Shown piece after piece: positions 1-5,270 of a stretch of DNA of 5,270 nucleotides. The translations under genes were made by a program, and so were the position numbers. Source of the stretch: an uncultured Eubacteriales bacterium (GTDB lineage Bacteria > Bacillota > Clostridia > Christensenellales > DTU072); NCBI GenBank assembly GCA_902766325.1, contig CACXDF010000123.1:1-5270 (forward strand). Reading direction: 5' to 3'. Positions within the stretch are counted from its first letter, which is position 1; each line of letters begins with the position of its first letter. The notes under the pieces are model-generated. The model was given only the letters and a program-made list of their open reading frames with translations. It was not told the origin of the DNA and did no database searches.

Positions 1-83
1 GAAAAATAGTAGATCAGGATCATGACGACCAGCACTAGCAGGGCAAATACGGCGGGCAGTATCCAACTTGTTTTCTTTTTCAT
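1..83 (-). CDS. N-terminus of a membrane-anchored or secreted protein, partial, function unknown
   Basis: Twenty-seven complete codons are present before the frame leaves the left edge. The peptide starts MKKKTSW and is followed by an unbroken hydrophobic stretch (about residues 7-27: Ile, Leu, Pro, Ala, Val, Phe, Met, then Tyr-Tyr-Phe). Three lysines followed by about 20 apolar residues is the pattern of an uncleaved signal anchor or the first transmembrane helix with the N-terminus inside; no cleavage motif is visible in what remains. The ATG at 83-81 is the only reasonable start, since the frame meets a TAA at 110-108 upstream and holds no other ATG, GTG or TTG. Its ribosome site is weak: AGAG lies 5 bases upstream, while the better AGGGAG (106-101) is 17 bases away. 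A strong promoter at 195-167 points at it, so it is probably expressed independently of the purine genes. Too little is visible to name a family. Confidence 0.62.
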   Translation of the reverse strand, partial: MKKKTSWILPAVFALLVLVVMILIYYF

Positions 84-125
84 ATTTACTCTATCATATT
101 CTCCCTTTTAAGGGCTTTTTAACGT

Positions 126-166
126 AAAAACTCCGCTGCTTGCGAAAAATCGTTAATACAGCGGAG
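126..166 (-). terminator. Intrinsic terminator for read-through from purL (T2)
   Basis: The perfect 8-bp arms CTCCGCTG (166-159) and CAGCGGAG (138-131) on the minus strand enclose a 20-base loop, which itself can form a small CGA-UUUU-UCG stem (152-143). Five T's (130-126) follow the second arm directly, the layout of a rho-independent terminator in the purL direction. Read on the plus strand, the second arm is followed by ATTGTAACAG rather than T's, so it is not bidirectional. The first arm begins on the base right after the -10 box of the promoter at 195-167, so RNA from that promoter should lack most of this arm. Confidence 0.75.
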
Positions 167-195
167 ATTGTAACAGAAATAATAATAAAAGTCAA
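167..195 (-). promoter_or_regulatory. Near-consensus sigma-A/sigma-70 promoter with extended -10, facing the left-edge gene
   Basis: On the minus strand, TTGACT (195-190; five of six to TTGACA) is followed by a 17-base spacer and TACAAT (172-167; five of six to TATAAT). TG at 175-174, one base before the -10, gives an extended -10 element. The expected start is about 159-162, with G at 159 and G at 162 as the likeliest initiating purines. This leaves a leader of about 75 bases before the ATG at 83. The promoter sits between the two hairpins that follow purL and would drive the left-edge membrane protein apart from the purine operon. The call rests on sequence match and position only; AT-rich gaps can give chance matches, but box quality, spacing and the TG together are unusually good. 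Confidence 0.75.
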
Positions 196-203
196 CGTAA
201 ATA

Positions 204-241
204 TCAAACGGGAAGCAAAGACTTCTTCGCTCCCCGTTCGA
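204..241 (-). terminator. Hairpin directly after purL, probable first transcript end (T1)
   Basis: Arms at 241-225 and 220-204 form a 17-bp stem closed by a four-base loop (AAGU in minus-strand RNA), starting five bases after the purL TAG. All 17 positions pair in minus-strand RNA if three G-U wobbles are allowed; read from the plus strand the same three become A-C mismatches, so the fold belongs to the purL transcript. The following RNA (UAUUUACGUUGACUUUUAUU) is U-rich but interrupted, so termination may be partial, or the hairpin may mainly protect the mRNA 3' end. No plus-strand gene could use it. Confidence 0.72.
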
Positions 242-245
242 AAAA

Positions 246-3200
246 CTATTTGAAATATTTTACCGCGGACTCAAACATCTTCATGTCGAACAGACCGGGC
301 ACGTTCTTATACAAGCCGTTTCCGATACGTTCGGCGTGGCCCATTTTGCCGAAAACGCGACCGTCGGGAGAAGTGATACCCTCGATGGCGCAAGCCGATC
401 CGTTGGGATTATAACGGATATCGTCGGTGGCGTCGCCGTTCAGGTCGACGTACTGGGTAGCGATCTGTCCATTGTCTTTCAGATGCGCGATCAATTCGTC
501 CGACGCCATAAATCGACCCTCTCCGTGTGAGATCGGCACGGTATAGATATCGCCCACCTCGCAAGCGGACAGCCACGGCGACTTATTCGACGCGACGCGA
601 ATGCGTACCAGTTTGGATTGGTGGCGCGCGATGGTATTAAAGGTAAGCGTAGGACTGTTTTCGTCGGCGTCCGTGATCTCGCCCCACGGTACCAATCCCA
701 ATTTGATAAGAGCCTGGAAGCCGTTACAGATACCACACATCAAGCCGTCGCGATCGCGAAGCAAACGATGGACTTCGTTTTTGATCGATTCGTTCCGGAA
801 AAACGCCATGATGAACTTACCCGAACCGTCCGGTTCGTCACCGCCCGAAAATCCGCCGGGCAGGAAGATCATTTGAGAAGTCTTGATCTCTTTCGAAAAG
901 GCTTCCACGCTCCGTTCGATGCCGCTTGCGGTCAGGTTGTTGATGACGAAAACTTTGGCCTCGGCTCCGGCGTCGGTCATAACTTTGGCGGTGTCGAACT
1001 CGCAATTCGTGCCCGGGAAAACGGGAATGAGCACCTTCGGCTTGGCTGTTTTGACAGCCGGGAAAAGTATCTCTTTCTTTTCAAACGCAAAGTTTTCGTA
1101 CTTCTTTACGTCCTTCTTCTCCGCGCAGGGGAAGACGCCCTCCAATTTGTTTTCGTACAAACGGTCGAATTCTTCGACGGAAACTTTTTCGTTTTTATAA
1201 GCGTAATATTTTTCTTCGGTGATCGTACCGACGAGCTTACCGACGTTTTTATCGTCCGTTTCCACGACGAACGAGCCGTACTTATATCCGAACAGATCGA
1301 CGAGGGTCAAACCGTCCGAAAACGCGAATCCGAAACCATTACCGATGCACATCTTCGCCACGGCTTCGGCCACGCCGCCGTACGTGGGCGTATATGCGGC
1401 GAACGCGCGTCCGCTCCGCATAAGAGAAAGCACCCTCTTCGCGCATTCCTTTACCGAATCGGCTGTCGGAAGTCCGTTTTCGTATTCGGGCTCGAAAATA
1501 ACGGCGTAATGACCGGCTTTCTTGAATTCGTTACCGATGACGTCGGACGTCTTGCCGGTGGTGACGGCGAACGATACGAGCGTTGGCGGAACGTCCATCT
1601 TCTCGAAACTGCCGCTCATGGAGTCCTTGCCGCCGATAGCGGCCACGCCGAAATCGGTCTGCGCTTTATAGGCGCCCAGAAGCGCCGCGGCAGGCTTACC
1701 CCAGCGCTTGGGATCCTTGCCCGGCTTCTCGAAATACTCTTGGAAAGTAAGATAGGTGTCGGTCAGGTCCGCGCCCGTCGCAACGAGTTTACAGAGGCTC
1801 TCCGTTACGGCGAGATATGCGCCGTGATAAGGGCTCTTTTCGGTAATGAAAGGGTTATATCCCCAGGACATGAACGAACAATCGTCGGTATGCTTCTTTT
1901 CTACCGAGATCTTATGGACCATCGCCTGAATGGGAGTGCGTTGATACTTGCCGCCGAAAGGCATCAATACCGTTCCGGCTCCGATGGTAGAGTCGAACCT
2001 CTCGGAAAGGCCTCTTTTAGAGCAGACGTTCAGATCGGACGCGAGCGCGGTAAAACCGGTCGTAAAATCGGACGGCAGTTCTTTGTCGTATCCTTTCGCT
2101 TCGGGGAGACTGACTTCGATATGTTTTTCCGCGCCGTTGGAATTAAGGAATTCGCGGGAAATATCGACGATGACGTCGCCGTTCCAACGCATCACGAGTC
2201 TCGGCGACTCGGTCACGACGGCTACGACCGTTGCTTCGAGGTTCTCTTTTTCGGCAAGCGCGATAAACTTCTCCTTGTCTTCTTTTGCTACGACGACGGC
2301 CATTCTTTCCTGCGATTCCGAAATGGCGAGTTCGGTACCGTCTAAACCTTCGTATTTTTTGGGAACGGCGGACAGATCGATGCTGAGACCGTCGGCCAGT
2401 TCGCCTATGGCAACGGACACGCCGCCCGCGCCGAAGTCGTTACAACGCTTTATCATCTTGCAAGCGTCGGCGTTACGGAAAAGCCGTTGCAACTTTCTTT
2501 CTTCGGGGGCGTTACCCTTTTGCACTTCCGCGCCGCTTTTTTCTACCGAACGGGTGGTGTGCGCTTTGGACGAGCCAGTCGCGCCGCCGATACCGTCGCG
2601 TCCCGTTCTGCCGCCGATAAGTATTACGATATCCCCGGCAACGGGTCTTTCTCTCTTGACGTTCTCTTGCGGAGCCGCGGCAATGACCGCGCCGATCTCC
2701 ATACGCTTAGCGACATACCCGGGATGGTATAATTCGTCCACCATACCGGTCGCAAGACCGATCTGGTTGCCGTAAGAAGAATATCCCGCCGCGGCGGTAC
2801 GAACGATCTTACGTTGCGGCAGTTTACCTTTGACCGTTTCGGAAACGGGAACCGTCGGGTCACCCGCGCCGGTAACACGCATTGCCGCATAGACGTAACT
2901 GCGTCCGGAAAGAGGGTCGCGGATGGCGCCGCCGATGCAGGTCGCCGCTCCGCCGAAAGGTTCGATCTCGGTGGGGTGATTATGCGTTTCGTTCTTAAAA
3001 AGGAGTAGCCACGGTTCTTTTTTGCCATCGACTTCTATTTCGATCTTGACCGTACAGGCGTTGATCTCTTCCGACTCGTCCAGCTTTTGGAGCAGCCCTC
3101 TCTTTTTGAGCACCTTCGCCGCCAGCGTGCCGATATCCATCAGGTTGATCGGTTTTTTACGGCCGATCTCGTCGCGTCCGGCGATGTATTCTTCATACGC

Positions 3201-3929
3201 CTTTTTCAGCGTTTCGTCTTCAAACGTCACCTTGTCGATGGTTGTCAAAAAGGTGGTATGACGACAGTGATCGGACCAATACGTATCGATCATTTTGATC
3301 TCCGTGACCGTCGGGTCTCTGTCTTCTTTAACAAAATAATCTCTGCAAAACGCGATATCGTCCGCGTCCATCGCAAGGCCGTATTCGGCAATGAAGTCGT
3401 TCAGTTTTTTACCGTCGAAAGACCTGAATCCGTCGATGACTTTGACCTTTTCGGGCGCGACGCACTTCATTTCAAGCGTGGTCGGTTTGTCGAGGGTCGC
3501 TTCGCGCGCTTCTACCGGGTTGATAACGTATTTTTTGACCGCCTCTACTTCCTCTTCGGACAGTTTACCGGACAAAAGATATACTTTAGCCGTTTTGATA
3601 GTCGGGCGCTCTCCGCAAGAGACGATCTGCAGACATTGCGCCGCCGAATCGGCACGTTGATCGAACTGACCGGGCAAAAATTCCACCGCAAAAACGATCT
3701 CCTTCCGGGCCGGAAGATCGCTATAAACGCGATCGGTCTGCGGCTCCGAAAAGACCGTCCGTACTCCCTCGTCAAAAAGCTGTTTCGATAATCCTTCCGC
3801 GTCGTAACGGTTCAGTATACGAACTTCTTCCAATCCCTTGATCCCAAGAAGCGATCTCAATTCTTCTCTGAGTTCGGCGGCCTCGTTGTCCAAGCCTTTT
3901 TTCTTCTCTACGTAAATCCTATAGACCAT
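246..3929 (-). CDS. purL: Phosphoribosylformylglycinamidine synthase, single-chain (FGAM synthase with fused glutaminase)
   Basis: This cytosolic enzyme of 1,227 residues converts FGAR, glutamine and ATP to FGAM, the fourth step of purine synthesis. One chain carries everything that PurS, PurL and PurQ provide separately in Bacillus subtilis. The N-terminal 150 or so residues are the PurS-like part. The linker follows, with WSDHCRHTTF (218-227). The first AIRS-like ATPase half has KNETHNHPTEIEPFGG (312-327), GGAIRD (333-338), CNDFGAGG (496-503) and SESQERM (537-543). The second half has TESLCKLVATGADLTD (709-724) and GGKDSMSG (766-773). The class I glutamine amidotransferase domain runs from about 965 to the end, with PVFPGTNCEFD (969-979), LPGGFSGGD (1023-1031), the nucleophile Cys1068 in GICNGFQ, and His1198/Glu1200 in GHAER completing the triad. 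Length and motifs fit the Gram-positive long form (FGAM synthase clade II) rather than the proteobacterial form of about 1,295 residues. The start is fixed by GGAGG five bases upstream, inside purD. The TAG stop is followed by two hairpins. Confidence 0.97.
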   Translation of the reverse strand: MVYRIYVEKKKGLDNEAAELREELRSLLGIKGLEEVRILNRYDAEGLSKQLFDEGVRTVFSEPQTDRVYSDLPARKEIVFAVEFLPGQFDQRADSAAQCLQIVSCGERPTIKTAKVYLLSGKLSEEEVEAVKKYVINPVEAREATLDKPTTLEMKCVAPEKVKVIDGFRSFDGKKLNDFIAEYGLAMDADDIAFCRDYFVKEDRDPTVTEIKMIDTYWSDHCRHTTFLTTIDKVTFEDETLKKAYEEYIAGRDEIGRKKPINLMDIGTLAAKVLKKRGLLQKLDESEEINACTVKIEIEVDGKKEPWLLLFKNETHNHPTEIEPFGGAATCIGGAIRDPLSGRSYVYAAMRVTGAGDPTVPVSETVKGKLPQRKIVRTAAAGYSSYGNQIGLATGMVDELYHPGYVAKRMEIGAVIAAAPQENVKRERPVAGDIVILIGGRTGRDGIGGATGSSKAHTTRSVEKSGAEVQKGNAPEERKLQRLFRNADACKMIKRCNDFGAGGVSVAIGELADGLSIDLSAVPKKYEGLDGTELAISESQERMAVVVAKEDKEKFIALAEKENLEATVVAVVTESPRLVMRWNGDVIVDISREFLNSNGAEKHIEVSLPEAKGYDKELPSDFTTGFTALASDLNVCSKRGLSERFDSTIGAGTVLMPFGGKYQRTPIQAMVHKISVEKKHTDDCSFMSWGYNPFITEKSPYHGAYLAVTESLCKLVATGADLTDTYLTFQEYFEKPGKDPKRWGKPAAALLGAYKAQTDFGVAAIGGKDSMSGSFEKMDVPPTLVSFAVTTGKTSDVIGNEFKKAGHYAVIFEPEYENGLPTADSVKECAKRVLSLMRSGRAFAAYTPTYGGVAEAVAKMCIGNGFGFAFSDGLTLVDLFGYKYGSFVVETDDKNVGKLVGTITEEKYYAYKNEKVSVEEFDRLYENKLEGVFPCAEKKDVKKYENFAFEKKEILFPAVKTAKPKVLIPVFPGTNCEFDTAKVMTDAGAEAKVFVINNLTASGIERSVEAFSKEIKTSQMIFLPGGFSGGDEPDGSGKFIMAFFRNESIKNEVHRLLRDRDGLMCGICNGFQALIKLGLVPWGEITDADENSPTLTFNTIARHQSKLVRIRVASNKSPWLSACEVGDIYTVPISHGEGRFMASDELIAHLKDNGQIATQYVDLNGDATDDIRYNPNGSACAIEGITSPDGRVFGKMGHAERIGNGLYKNVPGLFDMKMFESAVKYFK

Positions 3930-5189
3930 TTATTCCTCCGCAAGTAACGCTCTTTGCCCGATATCACGACGATAAAAAGCATTCTTGAATTCTATTTTTT
4001 TCACTTTTTCGTAGGCGGCGTCGACGGCCTTGCGTAAGGTCGGCGCCGTGGCGGTCACGCCCAGCACTCTGCCGCCGTTTGTCAGCAGTTTTCCTCCGAC
4101 TTTTTTGGCTCCGGCGACATAGACTCCGTCGGTCGTTCCGAGCGTTATCTCAAAACCTTTCTCATACGAAGACGGGTATCCTTCCGACGCCATAATAACG
4201 CAGCACGCGCACCCTTTCTCAAATTCCACTTCGACGTTATTGAGCGTTCCGTTCGTGGTCGCCATCATGACTTCCAAAAGATCGCTCTTTAAAAGGGGCA
4301 ACACAACTTGCGTTTCCGGATCCCCAAAACGGCAGTTATACTCTATCACCTTGGGGCCGCTTGGCGTAAGCATCAATCCGAAGTACAGACACCCGCGGAA
4401 GGTCCTCCCCTCTTTATTCATCGCGTCGATAGTCGGCAAAAAGATCTCTTTCATACATCTTGCCGCGATCTCCGGGGTGTAATACGGATTGGGAGCGATA
4501 GTTCCCATACCGCCCGTATTCAGCCCCTTGTCTCCGTCGAGAGCGCGCTTATGATCCATAGAAGAGACCATCGGTTTCACCGTTTTCCCGTCGGTAAACG
4601 CCAGTACGGATACTTCCGGCCCGGTCAAAAACTCTTCGATAACGACCTTACTTCCGCTCTCGCCGAACTTTTTATCTCTCATCATAGAGTTTACCGCCTC
4701 AACGGCTTCTTCCGTCGTTTGCGCGATGACGACTCCTTTTCCGAGCGCGAGTCCGTCCGCTTTGACGACGATAGGCGCGCTTTTGGTCTGCAAATAACTT
4801 ACCGCTTCGTCCCGATCGGTAAAAGTCGCGTACTCGGCCGTCGGGATATTATAGCGGCGCATCAAGTCCTTACTGAAAGCCTTGCTTCCTTCGATAACAG
4901 CCGCCTTCTTGTCGGGGCCGAAACAAGGTATTCCTTTTTCGTTAAGTCTGTCTACCAGTCCCAAAACGAGCGGATCGTCCGGTGCGACGACGGCGTATTC
5001 GATCTTGTTTTCTACGGCGAAAGCGACGATCTTGTCGAGGTCCTTTGCTCCGATATCGACGCAAACGGCGTCTTCTTCCATGCCGCCGTTTCCGGGCAAA
5101 ACGTACAGCTCGGTCACGTTCTTACTTTTTTTCAGGGCTTTGACGATAGCGTGTTCTCTTCCGCCGCCGCCCACTACCATTACTCTCAT
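3930..5189 (-). CDS. purD: Phosphoribosylamine--glycine ligase (GAR synthetase)
   Basis: This 419-residue protein has the usual length of monofunctional bacterial PurD, an ATP-grasp enzyme of the cytosol. It joins glycine to 5-phosphoribosylamine with ATP hydrolysis to make glycinamide ribonucleotide, the second step of purine synthesis. Visible landmarks in order are the N-terminal GGGGREHA loop (residues 7-14), the PDDPLVLGLVD segment (70-80), GPDKKAAVIEGSKAFSK (91-107), the ATP-grasp VVKADGLALGKGV (141-153), EEFLTGPEVS (185-194), HKR followed by GLNTGGMG (213-229), the metal and catalytic segment EYNCRFGDPETQ (283-294) and the C-terminal GRVLGVTA (373-380). The ATG at 5189 is supported by AAGGAAG seven bases upstream and by the glycine-rich loop starting only seven residues in. 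It follows purH by 18 bases and its TAA stop touches the purL start, so the three genes are probably cotranscribed. The segment usually written GPExPL reads APDDPL here, a conservative variant. No truncation or frameshift is seen. Confidence 0.97.
   Translation of the reverse strand: MRVMVVGGGGREHAIVKALKKSKNVTELYVLPGNGGMEEDAVCVDIGAKDLDKIVAFAVENKIEYAVVAPDDPLVLGLVDRLNEKGIPCFGPDKKAAVIEGSKAFSKDLMRRYNIPTAEYATFTDRDEAVSYLQTKSAPIVVKADGLALGKGVVIAQTTEEAVEAVNSMMRDKKFGESGSKVVIEEFLTGPEVSVLAFTDGKTVKPMVSSMDHKRALDGDKGLNTGGMGTIAPNPYYTPEIAARCMKEIFLPTIDAMNKEGRTFRGCLYFGLMLTPSGPKVIEYNCRFGDPETQVVLPLLKSDLLEVMMATTNGTLNNVEVEFEKGCACCVIMASEGYPSSYEKGFEITLGTTDGVYVAGAKKVGGKLLTNGGRVLGVTATAPTLRKAVDAAYEKVKKIEFKNAFYRRDIGQRALLAEE
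3935..3939 (-). promoter_or_regulatory. Ribosome binding site of purL, inside the purD end
   Basis: Minus-strand GGAGG lies five bases before the purL ATG and overlaps the last two glutamate codons of purD. The junction reads TAAATG: the purD stop directly abuts the purL start with neither gap nor overlap. A ribosome ending purD would cover this site, which suggests translational coupling (inference). Confidence 0.85.
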
Positions 5190-5196
5190 TTTATAT

Positions 5197-5203
5197 CTTC
5201 CTT
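5197..5203 (-). promoter_or_regulatory. Ribosome binding site of purD
   Basis: Minus-strand AAGGAAG sits seven bases before the purD ATG, in the short gap after the purH tandem stop. Its match to the Shine-Dalgarno consensus and its spacing support the start at 5189. Confidence 0.8.
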
Positions 5204-5207
5204 TTTA

Positions 5208-5270
5208 TCAATGGTGGAACAGACGCATTCCGGTAAATGCCATTACCATATTGTGACGGTCGGCAGCTTC
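5208..5270 (-). CDS. purH: PurH C-terminus (AICAR transformylase / IMP cyclohydrolase), partial
   Basis: Only the last 20 codons and the stop are in the window; the gene continues past the right edge. The minus-strand frame ends in AFTGMRLFHH, which matches the strongly conserved PurH C-terminus (family pattern roughly VFTGxRHFxH), preceded by an ADRHNM segment like the family's ADK/R-x-x-x. PurH is a bifunctional cytosolic enzyme that formylates AICAR with 10-formyl-tetrahydrofolate and then closes the ring to give IMP. The reading frame closes with TGA at 5210-5208 followed at once by an in-frame TAA, a tandem stop. It lies 18 bases upstream of purD in the same direction, as expected for a purine operon. 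The tail shows LFHH where many homologues have HF(R/K)H, a mild variation. The identity rests on a short tail plus gene context. Confidence 0.85.
   Translation of the reverse strand, partial: EAADRHNMVMAFTGMRLFHH

Noticed and set aside
103..120. CCCTTTTAAGGG followed by CTTTTT on the plus strand, resembling a terminator
   Set aside because: The stem is only 4 to 5 bp with a tiny loop, and no plus-strand gene lies upstream to be terminated.
93..122. A second possible minus-strand promoter with TATGAT (98-93) as -10 and TTAAAA (122-117) as -35
   Set aside because: The -35 is poor with an 18-base spacer, and a start about seven bases later would leave almost no leader before the ATG at 83. The promoter at 195-167 is much better.
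1..245. Purine riboswitch, pur-operator or small RNA gene in the noncoding gap
   Set aside because: No purine-aptamer core or other recognisable conserved RNA element is visible. Such elements are expected ahead of the first gene of the operon, beyond the right edge. The gap is accounted for by two hairpins, a promoter and a leader.
618..2345. A 575-codon open frame on the plus strand, antisense to purL
   Set aside because: It lies wholly inside purL, whose motifs are intact along the whole length. The translation is rich in Arg, Phe, Gly and Val without recognisable domains, as expected from the complement of a biased coding gene. I see no ribosome site or promoter for it. Length alone is the only argument.
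1948..2775. A 275-codon plus-strand open frame rich in Ser, Pro and Ala
   Set aside because: It is an antisense shadow of the purL region coding for the two ATPase-like halves; its low-complexity composition reflects the reverse complement of purL codons.
2624..3028. A 134-codon minus-strand open frame in another frame within purL
   Set aside because: It is an out-of-frame overlap in the middle of the purL ATPase region. The purL frame carries the conserved residues here, so no frameshift is implied.
4882..5256. A 124-codon plus-strand open frame covering the purD start and purH end
   Set aside because: It runs opposite to two well-supported genes and crosses their junction, with no recognisable motif.

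Overview
The window is the 3' end of a de novo purine biosynthesis operon. All genes lie on the minus strand, so transcription runs from the right edge to the left. The order is purH (last 20 codons only), purD (complete) and purL (complete), followed by a noncoding gap of 162 bp and the first 27 codons of an unrelated-looking membrane or secreted protein that runs off the left edge. The organism is most likely a Gram-positive anaerobe of the Firmicutes (Clostridia or a relative). The reasons are the single-chain FGAM synthase of about 1,230 residues of the clostridial/streptococcal type, the purH-purD-purL order, tight gene spacing and strong GGAGG-type ribosome binding sites. Base composition is near balanced, so this is not one of the very AT-rich clostridia. 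The taxonomic call is inference.

Right to left: purH ends at 5208 with tandem in-frame stops (TGA TAA). purD (5189-3930) starts 18 bases later behind AAGGAAG. purL (3929-246) starts on the base directly after the purD stop, with its GGAGG inside the last purD codons, so translation of the two is probably coupled. PurD makes GAR from phosphoribosylamine, glycine and ATP. PurL converts FGAR to FGAM with glutamine and ATP. PurH carries out the last two steps to IMP. The operon's promoter, and any purine-sensing leader, lie beyond the right edge.

The 84-245 gap is the most informative noncoding part. Just after the purL stop is a 17-bp hairpin whose three imperfect positions are G-U wobbles only when read as minus-strand RNA. 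Next comes a near-consensus sigma-A type promoter (TTGACT, 17 bases, TGT-TACAAT). A second hairpin followed by five T's, a classic intrinsic terminator, begins on the base right after the -10 box. RNA from the new promoter should start inside the first arm of that hairpin and so be unable to form it, whereas purL read-through RNA would form it whole. This is a compact insulation arrangement between the pur operon and the next gene. Both enzymes look intact and ordinary; I see no mobile element, CRISPR array, RNA gene or novel system here.
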